Assembly: GCA_963797475.1 (NCBI GenBank)
Contig: CAWCPR010000001.1
Coordinates: 2,604,001 to 2,668,000 of the forward strand
Reading direction: 5' to 3'
Origin: CAWCPR01 sp963797475
GTDB lineage: Bacteria > Chloroflexota > Anaerolineae > Anaerolineales > UBA4823
DNA: 64,000 nucleotides
The notes below the pieces were generated by a model. The model did not search any database. It worked only from the letters and a program-made list of their open reading frames with translations, and was not told where the DNA came from. This document shows positions 1 through 7,979 of this stretch, one piece after another; positions within the stretch are counted from its first letter, which is position 1, and every line of letters starts with the position of its first letter. The position numbers and the translations under genes were made by a program.

Positions 1-164
1 CGTTGGTCGAGGCAGAACGCCGCCAGGCCAGCCAGCGCAGCGGAATATTCGCTGGTGAGAAGAGCCGCCAGGGCCGGATCGCCCACCCGGCTGTCGGACA
101 GCATCCAATCCAGGTCGGGTGATAGGGGCGCGCCTGCATCGAAGGGTTGGCGGTTAGCACTCAT
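1..164 (-). CDS. Partial hypothetical protein (N-terminal 54 residues)
   Basis: An open frame starts with ATG at 164 and runs off the left edge without a stop. The visible residues begin MSANRQPFDAGAPLSPDLDW and continue into an Ala/Leu-rich helix. It follows the uracil-DNA glycosylase gene on the same strand after about 30 nt, so it may be the last gene of that operon. The acidic, helical N-terminus could suit a sigma-factor-like or regulatory protein, but I do not recognise a family and no motif is complete enough to decide. Confidence 0.5.
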   Translation of the reverse strand, partial: MSANRQPFDAGAPLSPDLDWMLSDSRVGDPALAALLTSEYSAALAGLAAFCLDQ

Positions 165-193
165 GCAGCCTCAGCGCAGAGACGCCTCCGCGA

Positions 194-817
194 TTAAGGC
201 GCATACAGTCGCTCGTATTGGGCGCAAATCAGGTCGAGCGCCTGGCGCAGCCGGGCCCGGTTGGCCTCAACCTGGTGCCAGCGGCTGGCGCCGGAGGGGT
301 GCGGCAGCGGCACCACCCAACGCCCATCCACCTGCTTCTGGCTGCCGATCACTTCTTCCAGGGTTGAGCCAGGTGGGAAAAACAGGTTGATCGCCAGGCG
401 GCCCACCGGAATGACCAGCTCGGGGTGGACCAGGGAAAGCTCCGCATCTAAAAAAGGGCGGCAGAGCGCCTGTTCAGCGCGAGTCGGCACCCGGTCGCCG
501 CTCCCTGATTTGGCCCGCCCGGGGTAACACTTAGTCACCGCGGTCATGTACTGCGTGCGGCGAAACCAGGCCTCCTGGATCCCGGCCTGGGCAAGCCATT
601 GAAACAGGCGCTTCCCGCTGCCGGCGTTGAACGGCCGCCCGGCTTCCTTCTCGGTGACGCCGGGCGCCTGGCCGATGATCATGATGCGCGCCTGCATTCC
701 GCCGGAGAAGATCGCCCGCGGGAAAACGTCGTAGCCGGCCTGCAGGCACAGGCGGCAGCGGCCCATGCGCTCGTGCAGCGCTTGCAGCGACGGCGGCGAA
801 GAGGCTTCGAGGTTCAT
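194..817 (-). CDS. Uracil-DNA glycosylase, family 4/5-like, iron-sulfur type
   Basis: Removes uracil from DNA at the start of base excision repair. The 207-residue protein has the family features: cysteine pair C21/C24, later cysteines C97 and C119 (a plausible 4Fe-4S set), motif GQAPG at 49-53, and the second active-site motif HPSGASRW at 173-180. Length matches the Fe-S UDG families. The ATG at 817 overlaps the stop of the upstream AP-endonuclease-like gene by 4 nt, implying translational coupling of two consecutive repair steps. The exact subfamily (4 or 5) cannot be fixed by eye. Confidence 0.88.
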   Translation of the reverse strand: MNLEASSPPSLQALHERMGRCRLCLQAGYDVFPRAIFSGGMQARIMIIGQAPGVTEKEAGRPFNAGSGKRLFQWLAQAGIQEAWFRRTQYMTAVTKCYPGRAKSGSGDRVPTRAEQALCRPFLDAELSLVHPELVIPVGRLAINLFFPPGSTLEEVIGSQKQVDGRWVVPLPHPSGASRWHQVEANRARLRQALDLICAQYERLYAP

Positions 818-1677
818 GCCTCCAGGCTCTCCCCACTCAACGCCATCCAGGCCTTCTGCATCAACAGGGCGTCATCCTCCATTGCCGGGCTTTCGCACAA
901 GATGCGCCCGCCGGCGCCGAAGGCTTGCAGGGCGCGCAGGATCGCATTCAGGTCCAGGTCCGCCTCTTCCAGCCGCAGGTGGTTCTTCTCGCCCTTTTCG
1001 CCGTATTCGATGCCCGACATGTGGATGTGCAAACGCTGCAGCGCATCCGCGCCAAGAGCTTCGCCGTACGTTTCGAGCAGGCGCGACCACTCCTCATAGG
1101 TGTTCATCGTGCCGTCGCCGGGTCGGGCGTGCAGGTGAGCAAAATCCAGGCAGGGCTGTACATCCCGAATCGCCCGGCTCATCTCCAGGGTATCTTCCAG
1201 CGAGCCGAGCATGGCGGATTTGCCCATGGTCTCCGGGCGCAGCGTGACCGGGTTGCCAGCCAGGCGCAGCTCCTGCACGCAGCCCTCCAGGCGTTGGATC
1301 GCCAGGGGCAGCACTTCCTGCGGCGGGCGCTCAAAATACGAGCCCGGGTGGAAGATGATATCCGTTGCCCCTGCCAGGCGCCCGTAAACGGCCGCGTCCA
1401 TCAGGCGCTGGCGCGACTTGGGCCATTCCTGGTCGTCGCCGTTCAGGTTGATGAAATACGGGGCGTGGATACTGACCAGGACATCCACCTCCTGGGCGGC
1501 ATCCCGGATCTCCTGGCAAGTCTTTTCGCTGACGCGCACGGCCCGCACCCAGCCCAGCTCAAGCGCGGCCAGGTCAAGCTCGCGGGTGCGCAGCAGGGCG
1601 CCAACGCTGCCCCCGGGTTTTTTGGGCGTGGAAATCGGCGAACCAACTGTCCCGAATCGAAATGAAAGTGGGGACAT
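814..1677 (-). CDS. Endonuclease IV / UV-endonuclease-like TIM-barrel protein
   Basis: A 287-residue TIM-barrel protein of the xylose-isomerase-like/AP endonuclease 2 superfamily. Metal-ligand-type segments are visible in the usual order: SIHAPYF near 70, FHPGSYF near 110, RPETMGK near 150, CLDFAHLHAR near 180, HIHMSG near 220 and CESP near 260. Such proteins cut DNA at abasic sites. A TTG at 1689 is possible, but ATG at 1677 has GAGG 6 nt upstream and is preferred. It overlaps the downstream uracil-DNA glycosylase gene, which makes a repair role much more likely than a sugar-isomerase role. Confidence 0.8.
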   Translation of the reverse strand: MSPLSFRFGTVGSPISTPKKPGGSVGALLRTRELDLAALELGWVRAVRVSEKTCQEIRDAAQEVDVLVSIHAPYFINLNGDDQEWPKSRQRLMDAAVYGRLAGATDIIFHPGSYFERPPQEVLPLAIQRLEGCVQELRLAGNPVTLRPETMGKSAMLGSLEDTLEMSRAIRDVQPCLDFAHLHARPGDGTMNTYEEWSRLLETYGEALGADALQRLHIHMSGIEYGEKGEKNHLRLEEADLDLNAILRALQAFGAGGRILCESPAMEDDALLMQKAWMALSGESLEA

Positions 1678-1724
1678 GACAAACCTCAAAGTGTGTGAAT
1701 GGGGCAGCCGGGAAAGCGCTGCCC

Positions 1725-2108
1725 TTAAAAGAATAATAGCTTCAGGCGCTCAACCAGGGGAGGCCCCAGGATCAGGAAACCGATCAGGGCTGCGCTGCCG
1801 GCCGCGATCAACACCGCGGCCGCGCCGACATCTTTCCCCACCTTCGCCAGGAAATGCTGGCTCGGGCTGGCCAGGTCCACCACCGCCTCCAGGGCGGTAT
1901 TCAGGAACTCGGCCGTCCATACCATGGCGATCGCCAAAACGATCACAGCCCAATCGCGGGCCGACAGCCCCAACCAGAAGGACAGGATCAAAACGACGAC
2001 GCTGATTACAGCGTGAATCCAGGCGTTGCGCTGGGTGCGAATGACGAACCACCAACCGGAGAAGGCATAGCGGAACGAAAGCGCACGAGTTTGGAAAAAG
2101 GGTCGCAT
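1725..2108 (-). CDS. dgkA: Diacylglycerol/undecaprenol kinase, DgkA family
   Basis: Small integral membrane kinase that phosphorylates undecaprenol or diacylglycerol. The 127-residue product has three hydrophobic segments (about 30-50, 52-72 and 95-117) and the family signature EFLNTALEAVVD around 67-78, followed by KVGKDVGAAAVL. The open frame extends upstream into ybeY, but ATG at 2108 gives the normal family length and removes a non-hydrophobic shadow extension. It lies 50 nt after ybeY; ybeY-dgkA adjacency is common in bacteria and supports the call. Confidence 0.9.
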   Translation of the reverse strand: MRPFFQTRALSFRYAFSGWWFVIRTQRNAWIHAVISVVVLILSFWLGLSARDWAVIVLAIAMVWTAEFLNTALEAVVDLASPSQHFLAKVGKDVGAAAVLIAAGSAALIGFLILGPPLVERLKLLFF

Positions 2109-2157
2109 AGCAGCCGTGATTGGGATCGAAACCGAAAAACGGCCTTGAAGGTCCGCA

Positions 2158-2655
2158 TCAACCGGGCGGCGCGCTGATCGAACAACCCAGGCGCTCGAGG
2201 ATGCGCCCTTGCAAAGCCCACATGGCGGATTTCTCCTGCTCTTTGGCGTGATCGTAGCCGAGCAGGTGCAGCATGCCGTGCACCACCAGGAGCTGCAGCT
2301 CATCCTGCAGCGTGTGGCCAGCGGCAGCGGCCTGCTCTCCGGCGCGCGCTAAGGAGATCACGATATCCCCCAGGTAGAAAACTTGCGAATCCGGGTCGAG
2401 CTCGCCGGCCGGGAAGGACAGCACGTCGGTGGGCGCGTCGATGCCCAGGTACTGGCGGTTCAGGTCGCGCAGTTGGGCGTCATCGCTCAGCAAGATGGTC
2501 GCATCCGCGCCCGCCTCAGCGCCAACCTCCGCCCGGCCGAGCGCCAGCGCCTCGCCGGCGGCGCGCTCCAGAAGGCCGCCGTCTGCCAGGCCCAGGCTTG
2601 TGAGCAGGGCAAGCGCCTCGGGGCCCAGCGATTCTGCCAGTTCAAGAAAGATCAT
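2158..2655 (-). CDS. ybeY: Endoribonuclease YbeY, rRNA maturation factor
   Basis: Metal-dependent endoribonuclease needed for 16S rRNA 3-prime processing and ribosome quality control. The 165-residue protein carries the zinc motif HGMLHLLGYDH with ligands H126, H130 and H136, plus the upstream segment DVLSFPAG typical of the family. The start at 2655 lies 9 nt after the stop of the HD-hydrolase gene, so the two are probably co-transcribed. The insertion rich in Ala/Glu around 40-50 is variable in the family. Confidence 0.95.
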   Translation of the reverse strand: MIFLELAESLGPEALALLTSLGLADGGLLERAAGEALALGRAEVGAEAGADATILLSDDAQLRDLNRQYLGIDAPTDVLSFPAGELDPDSQVFYLGDIVISLARAGEQAAAAGHTLQDELQLLVVHGMLHLLGYDHAKEQEKSAMWALQGRILERLGCSISAPPG

Positions 2656-2664
2656 CGCCTTATC

Positions 2665-4860
2665 TCAAGATGCAGGGGAGGATGAGTCCAGGGAAGTGGA
2701 GTCCAGGGAGGCGCCGGCCGGGGCCTCCGGAGCTTGCCGCTGTGGTTGGGGGACGGCGGAGACCGGGACGGTCGGCTCAGGAGCTGGTGCGGCCTCCAGC
2801 TTGGGGTACTTGACCCGCGGGTGGTAGACGCCGCGCAGCGTTGCCGTAAAAGAATCCACGATCATGCTCAGGTCGTGCAGGGTCAGGTCGGTGTCGTCCA
2901 ACTGCCCGAGGGCGACCCGGTCATCGATCGTGCTCTTGACTAACTGGCGCAGCTCATGCTCTTCTTTGGGCCTCTCGGCGCGCACGCGCGCTTCGCTGCC
3001 ATCCGCCAACATCAGGATGGCGGTCTCGCGGGACTGCGGACGCGGGCCCGGGTAGCGGAAACGTTCGATGTCCACTTTGCTTTCGTTTCCATTCGCAGCG
3101 GACAGCGCGTTGACATACTGGTAGCGGGTGATCATGGTCCCGTGATGCTCGGAGATAAAATCGGAGATGCGCCGCGGCAGGCGATGCTTGCGCGCCATTT
3201 CCAGGCCGTCGCTTACATGCCGGATGATGATGGCGGAGCTCTCCAGCGGGTCCAGCTCGTCGTGCGGGTTTGGAAAACCGGGCACCTGGTTCTCGATGAA
3301 ATACACCGGGTTGTTGGCTTTGCCCACATCGTGGTAAAGCGCCCCAACCCGGGTCACCAGCGCATCGGCGTGGATACATTCGGCGGCCTGTTCCGCCAGG
3401 TTGGCAACCTGCAAACTGTGCTGGTAAGTGCCGGGGGCCTCGCGGAGGATGATCTGCAGGAGTGGCTGGTCGGGCCGGGTGAGCTCCATGAGCTGCATCG
3501 GGGTGGTCAGCCCCAGGATCTGGGCCAGGAAGAATTGCAGCAGCACCGTCAGGCTGGCAGCCGCCAGGCCGTTAAACAGCCCTGCGCCCGCCAGGGTCGC
3601 CAACCCAACCAGGTCGGTAGTCGGCATGGGCAGGCGATAGACCAGGACCACCAGGGCGCTGGAGAGCGCCACTGCCAGGCCCGCCCAGAAGAAGGATGTG
3701 ATCCGCCGCGCCCGCCCAAGGGCCAGGATGCCGAACAAGCTGCCCATGGTATAGTAAATAGTCAGCTCCAGAGCGTTGGGCAGGCCGAAAGCGACCATCA
3801 CCGCCAGCGGCAGGGAAGTGACCAGGGCAAGCTCAGCCCCGAACAAGGAGGCGATGCACAGACCGTAGGCTGCCACAGGGAAGGCATAAGGGATGACCGT
3901 ATGGCCCGGGATCGCCAGGCGACCGCCCAACAAGAAAACCAGAAAAAGCGACCCCATCAGCAGCAGACCGCGCAGGTCCTGGGTGATGGCGGCTCCACGC
4001 AGCATATAGAACAGCATGAAAGCGACCATCAGCGTTACCAGCGCTGCGGCGCTGGCGACATCCTGCCACTGCTCCTGAGGCTGTCCCAAGCCCATGTGCT
4101 GTAAGGCCTCCACGTCGGCGGCGCTCAACACCTGGCCGCGCAGGACCACGGTCTCCCCGGACATGTACGCCTGGGCGACCGGAGAAACCGATTCGCGGGC
4201 TTTTTCGCGGGCGGCATCGGTCAGACTTTCGCTATAAAGGCTGTTTGGCGCGACGAACGCGGCGGCCAGCTCGGCGACGATGGCTGCTTGCTGCTCGGAT
4301 AACGACAGGCTCACCAGCGTCGGAACGCTGCTGCGGGCATCTTCCACCAGGTCGGGGCGGATGGTGCTGCGCATCACCTGCTCGAGGACGACGATAGTCT
4401 CCTGCTGGACCGCCTGCCAGCGCGAATCGCTCAAAGCCAGGATGGCGGAAGCGGTCTCCTGCACCAGGTGGAGGTCGTCCAGGGCCGCCAGGTCGTCCAT
4501 CTTTTGGCGGTTGGCGGCATAAGCATCGGCGCGCACGTTGGTAATATAGGCCAGGGCGGATTGCAAGCGCTCCAACTGGTCGCGTGCGATGCTGGGGTCG
4601 GGTTGGGTATAAACAGGGGAAACGGCGCGCTCGGCAGAATCCTGGCGCTGGCGGGTTAGCACATCACTGGTGAAGGTGACTGCCTGTGGAGCGCGGTAAT
4701 CCTGGTCGGCCACCTGGCCTACCTGCAGGCTGGGCGAGATCAGGCGGGCAACCAGGGGCAGCATCAAGGCGACCAGCGCCAGAGTCGCGCTGACCAACAA
4801 GAAAAGCACCAGGAAAATCGAGCGCCGGATCGACCGGCGGGCAGGTGTAGGGGTTGACAT
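2665..4860 (-). CDS. pgpH: 7TM-HD domain cyclic-dinucleotide phosphodiesterase, PgpH family
   Basis: A 731-residue membrane protein with an N-terminal membrane segment (about 12-34), a large extracytoplasmic 7TMR-HDED-type domain (about 50-300), a multi-helix membrane core (about 305-470) and a C-terminal HD domain. The catalytic signature is visible as LYHDVGKANNP, followed by SAIIIRHVSDG and ISEHHGT. Family members hydrolyse c-di-AMP. The C-terminal tail after the HD domain is Pro/Ala/Ser-rich and looks disordered. It sits between yqeY and ybeY, an arrangement seen in many Gram-positive-type genomes. Confidence 0.9.
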   Translation of the reverse strand: MSTPTPARRSIRRSIFLVLFLLVSATLALVALMLPLVARLISPSLQVGQVADQDYRAPQAVTFTSDVLTRQRQDSAERAVSPVYTQPDPSIARDQLERLQSALAYITNVRADAYAANRQKMDDLAALDDLHLVQETASAILALSDSRWQAVQQETIVVLEQVMRSTIRPDLVEDARSSVPTLVSLSLSEQQAAIVAELAAAFVAPNSLYSESLTDAAREKARESVSPVAQAYMSGETVVLRGQVLSAADVEALQHMGLGQPQEQWQDVASAAALVTLMVAFMLFYMLRGAAITQDLRGLLLMGSLFLVFLLGGRLAIPGHTVIPYAFPVAAYGLCIASLFGAELALVTSLPLAVMVAFGLPNALELTIYYTMGSLFGILALGRARRITSFFWAGLAVALSSALVVLVYRLPMPTTDLVGLATLAGAGLFNGLAAASLTVLLQFFLAQILGLTTPMQLMELTRPDQPLLQIILREAPGTYQHSLQVANLAEQAAECIHADALVTRVGALYHDVGKANNPVYFIENQVPGFPNPHDELDPLESSAIIIRHVSDGLEMARKHRLPRRISDFISEHHGTMITRYQYVNALSAANGNESKVDIERFRYPGPRPQSRETAILMLADGSEARVRAERPKEEHELRQLVKSTIDDRVALGQLDDTDLTLHDLSMIVDSFTATLRGVYHPRVKYPKLEAAPAPEPTVPVSAVPQPQRQAPEAPAGASLDSTSLDSSSPAS

Positions 4861-4872
4861 CTTTGGCGCGGA

Positions 4873-5319
4873 TCAAGACTCCAGGAGCTTACGCACCATC
4901 TGGCTGGCTTCGCTCCCGCTGGCGCGCCCTTGCAGGCGCGGCACGAGCACCTTCATCACCTGGCCCATCTCCTTGGGCGAGGTTGCGCCGATCTCGGCAA
5001 TCGCCTGGCGCGCCAGCGCTTCCAGCTCCTCGGCCGAGAGCTGGCTGGGCAGATACTGCTCCAACACGGCGATCTCTTCCAGGGCTTCTTCCACCAGGTC
5101 GGGACGGTTGGCTTGCTGCGCTTCGGCCAACGCCTCCTGGCGTGACTTGACTTCTTTCTGCAGGATGGCGAGCACAGCGGCCTCGTCCAGGAGGCTGCCC
5201 TTGTCGATTTCAACCAGGCGAACCGCCGAAACCGCCATGCGCAGCGTGCGTTTGCGCAGGTCGTCGCCCTGGCGCAGCGCTTCTTGCATGGCGCTTTCAA
5301 GCTCAGCTTTTGTCGTCAT
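4873..5319 (-). CDS. yqeY: GatB/YqeY domain-containing protein
   Basis: A 148-residue helical protein resembling the tRNA-binding tail domain of GatB. It shows the family landmarks ALREGDxxRKRTLRMA-like near 17-30, an EVKSRQEAL segment, EQYLPSQLSAEE around 90, and the C-terminal GRASG(S)EASQMVRK motif. Function is thought to involve tRNA-dependent amidation or general tRNA binding. ATG at 5319 is preferred because AGGAAG precedes it and the upstream extension is not conserved in character. It is the first gene of the operon reading toward pgpH and ybeY. Confidence 0.9.
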   Translation of the reverse strand: MTTKAELESAMQEALRQGDDLRKRTLRMAVSAVRLVEIDKGSLLDEAAVLAILQKEVKSRQEALAEAQQANRPDLVEEALEEIAVLEQYLPSQLSAEELEALARQAIAEIGATSPKEMGQVMKVLVPRLQGRASGSEASQMVRKLLES

Positions 5320-5402
5320 AGGACTTCCTATACAAATACAAATCAATCCGCTTCCGCAGCCCAAGGCCTGAAAAGCGGGCCGGGCCGCATGTCTTGTCTA
5401 CA

Positions 5403-5454
5403 ACGGGCGAATAGCCCGTAAAAACAGTATAGCATGCCCGCTCATGGAGGGCAA
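5403..5454 (-). promoter_or_regulatory. Sigma-70-type promoter and small hairpin upstream of yqeY
   Basis: On the minus strand TTGCCC (5449-5454) is followed after 17 nt by TATACT (5426-5431), a good vegetative promoter. Just downstream, in the predicted leader, an ACGGGC/GCCCGT hairpin (5403-5419) is present. The placement predicts transcription of the yqeY-pgpH-ybeY-dgkA series. Confidence 0.55.
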
Positions 5455-5505
5455 GACCGGCCCAGCTTCTGCGCCCAGCCACCCGCAGTGCGGAAATTGA
5501 CAAAA

Positions 5506-6177
5506 TCACTGTCCAAACAGGCGCGGCTGGTAAGGGGAGCTGAGACGGACATCGACGATGGTCACGTCGCCGCCTTGCAGGCTCTGCATCAATTTGTCCG
5601 CCTCTGCGCCGGTCTCCTTGATGGTCACTTCCCGCCGGGAGCCATCCAAAAGGCGCGAGGTGGTCACGGCGAAAATGTTGCCGCCCGCCTGCGCGATGTC
5701 GGAAGAAATCTTCGCCAGCTCGCCGACCCGGTCGGGCAGGCGCAGGGTCAGGCGCGTCCCGGTCTCTTGGCCGCCCAGGGCTTCCACCAGCGTCTTAAAA
5801 ATATCCGTCTCGGTGATGATGCCAACCAGCCGGTCGCCGTCCATCACCGGCAGGCAGCCGATTTTTTGCTCCACCATGATCCGGGCTGCCTCTTCCAACG
5901 GGCAGTCGCCTTGCACGGTGAACACCGGGCGGCTCATGATCTGGCGGACGCGCAGCCGCTCCAAAAGGGCGTACATTTCGTGGATGCTCAAGGTGGTCGC
6001 CGGCGAGGGCTGGTTCGAGAGCATGTCCTTTTCGACGACGATCCCGATCAGGCGGCCTTTATCCAGCACGGGCAGGCGGCGGATCTTCTGGCGGCGCAGG
6101 ATGCCCATGGCTTCCGGGAATGCGACATCCGGGCCGACACCGATCGGGTCAGGCGTCATATAGCTGCGAACGAACAT
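5506..6177 (-). CDS. CBS-CBS-ACT domain protein, AcuB-like
   Basis: A 223-residue cytoplasmic regulatory protein with two CBS repeats (about 7-60 and 78-135) and an ACT domain (about 145-220). Conserved CBS phrases are visible, such as RRLPVLDKGRLIGIV and GCLPVMDGDRLVGIITETDI. Such proteins bind adenine nucleotides and amino acids and tune partner enzymes. ATG at 6177 is preceded by a strong AGGAGG and gives a conserved start MFVRSYMTPDPIG; the longer open frame upstream is a shadow. It is monocistronic, opposite to the following plus-strand operon. Confidence 0.88.
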   Translation of the reverse strand: MFVRSYMTPDPIGVGPDVAFPEAMGILRRQKIRRLPVLDKGRLIGIVVEKDMLSNQPSPATTLSIHEMYALLERLRVRQIMSRPVFTVQGDCPLEEAARIMVEQKIGCLPVMDGDRLVGIITETDIFKTLVEALGGQETGTRLTLRLPDRVGELAKISSDIAQAGGNIFAVTTSRLLDGSRREVTIKETGAEADKLMQSLQGGDVTIVDVRLSSPYQPRLFGQ

Positions 6178-6477
6178 GTTTCCTCCTGCATTTGCTGGGC
6201 CGAAAGGGGGATATTGGAGGGGTCGATCTCGCCGCGCTTCCACCCGCCGGGCGGCTGGGCGAACGCAGGCGAGGGTTGCGGTTGAGGTGAATTTTACCAC
6301 CGACCGCAGCCTGGAAGGCAGGCGAGGGCAGTGGGAACAATTCGGCCAAATGCGGTTACCCAGAGTGCGAACCTTAGAAACCGGGGGAGGAGGTCTCAAT
6401 AATGATAGAATTAACAAACCGATGTGTCTATCGGGCGAATGGCGTTCTAAGTAAAAGTAAATTCAAAAGGAGCAACT

Positions 6478-7272
6478 ATGGCCGAAGAAGCCGTACCGCC
6501 TCCACCCCATAAGAGTGTATTCGGCTTGCTGTGGGGGATCGTGCGCAGACCGAGATCCACCCTGGCCTATATCCGGGACGCCCGCCAGCGTTCCTGGATC
6601 CTCATCGCGTTGTTGGCTATCCTGTCCGCCGTGTTTTTGATCGTGGCTGTCGCCCCGATCTCAACCCGCCTAGCGCGTGAAACCATGCAGGCCACGTTCG
6701 AAGCCCAGGCCGGCGCCGCTTCACAGCCGCTTGACCCCGAAGCACAGCAGCGCATCACTGAGTTTGCCGCCAACCCTCTCTTCACCGTGGTGGTCCCAGG
6801 CGTCACCACGCTGATCGGGCTCTTCATCAGCTGGCTGTTATGGGCCGGCGCCCTGCACCTGCTGAGCGTGATGGTCGGCGGGGACAGCCAGTTCGGAAGC
6901 ATGTGGCGCACCGTGGTCTGGAGCTCGCTCCCGCTCATCCTGCGCAACATCATTCAGATCGGCTTCGTGCTGGTTACCGGAACGGTCATCGCCAATCCGG
7001 GGCTTTCCGGGCTGGTGACCCAGGAGCGCAGCGTGACGGATTTAATCGCCTCCCCGCCCGGGGCCGGCGCTCTGGCCTTGCAGACACTGCTCGCTCAAAT
7101 CGATATCTTCAACATCTGGAACATCGTCTTGCTGGTCGTCGCTGTGATGGTCACGGCCCGTGTGTCCGCCCGCAAGGCCGTTTTGATCACCCTGGGTGTG
7201 TGGGTCCTGTTCCTGGCGGCGCGCATGGCGTTGGCCATCGTGCCCACGCTGCTTGCCAGCGGTTTTGCATGA
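6478..7272 (+). CDS. Yip1-family multi-pass membrane protein
   Basis: A 264-residue membrane protein with an N-terminal cytoplasmic segment (VFGLLWGIVRRPRSTLAYI) followed by about five hydrophobic helices (around 40-58, 103-128, 150-172, 205-232 and 236-258). This matches bacterial Yip1/YIF1 proteins, often encoded next to ABC exporters. A clear AAAGGAG precedes the ATG. Its stop overlaps the ATG of the downstream ATPase (ATGA), so it is the first gene of a coupled four-gene operon. A regulatory or scaffolding role with the transporter is inferred from context only. Confidence 0.8.
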   Translation: MAEEAVPPPPHKSVFGLLWGIVRRPRSTLAYIRDARQRSWILIALLAILSAVFLIVAVAPISTRLARETMQATFEAQAGAASQPLDPEAQQRITEFAANPLFTVVVPGVTTLIGLFISWLLWAGALHLLSVMVGGDSQFGSMWRTVVWSSLPLILRNIIQIGFVLVTGTVIANPGLSGLVTQERSVTDLIASPPGAGALALQTLLAQIDIFNIWNIVLLVVAVMVTARVSARKAVLITLGVWVLFLAARMALAIVPTLLASGFA

Positions 7273-7979
7273 ACCAGGCCAGCATTATTCGCGCGGATGA
7301 CCTGCGCCGTCATTTCAAAATGGGCCAGGAGCTGGTGCTGGCCCTGGATGGCATCCACCTGGAGGTGCAAGAAGGCGAGTTTATAGGCATCACAGGCACG
7401 TCCGGATCGGGAAAATCCACCCTGCTTTACCTGTTAGGCGGGTTGGATCACCCCACCTCCGGCAAGATTTGGGTGAACGGCGAAGAGATCAGCAGCCTGG
7501 ACGAGGACGGCCTGGCAGCCTACCGCCAGCACACCATCGGCTTTATCTTTCAAATGTTCAACCTGATTCCGACGATGACCGCCCTGGAGAACGTGGAGTT
7601 CCCGCTGATGTTCAGCAAGACCTCCGCCCAGCAGCGCCGCCAGCGGGCCGCCGGCCTGCTCGAGCTGGTCGGCCTGGGCGACCGTCTCGGTCACCGCCCG
7701 ACAGAGCTCTCCGGCGGGCAGCAGCAGCGTGTGGCAATCGCCCGCGCCTTGATCAACGACCCGCCCATTATCCTGGCGGACGAGCCCACCGGCAACCTGG
7801 ACAGCCATTCAGGGAGTGAGGTCATGAGCGTTCTGAACCAACTGAACCAACAGGGCCGGACTCTCATCGTCGTGTCTCACGATCCGGATGTGATCTTGGG
7901 CGCGCAGCGCAGCATTCGCCTGCACGACGGCCGGATCCTGGAAGAGGAACCTCCGGCGAAGGAGTACAAGCATGCATAA
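7269..7979 (+). CDS. ABC transporter ATP-binding protein, LolD/MacB type
   Basis: A 236-residue ATPase with all motor motifs: Walker A GTSGSGKST (43-51), Q-loop in FIFQMFNLIP (93-101), signature ELSGGQQQR (146-154), Walker B IILADEPTGNLD (167-178) and H-loop VSHDPD near 206. The TGNLDS form after Walker B is typical of the LolD/MacB/FtsE group, which powers mechanotransmission rather than substrate translocation. The start overlaps the Yip1 gene and the end overlaps the exported-protein gene by 8 nt; its permease partner is the last gene of the operon. Confidence 0.93.
   Translation: MNQASIIRADDLRRHFKMGQELVLALDGIHLEVQEGEFIGITGTSGSGKSTLLYLLGGLDHPTSGKIWVNGEEISSLDEDGLAAYRQHTIGFIFQMFNLIPTMTALENVEFPLMFSKTSAQQRRQRAAGLLELVGLGDRLGHRPTELSGGQQQRVAIARALINDPPIILADEPTGNLDSHSGSEVMSVLNQLNQQGRTLIVVSHDPDVILGAQRSIRLHDGRILEEEPPAKEYKHA

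Noticed and set aside
599..1665. Long plus-strand ORFs opposite the repair genes
   Set aside because: They are GC-skewed shadows antisense to recognised genes, with no ribosome-binding sites and low-complexity Arg/Pro text.
2956..4104. 382-codon plus-strand ORF opposite pgpH
   Set aside because: Composition is typical of an antisense shadow (Gln/His/Arg-rich) and pgpH is a clear gene on the other strand.
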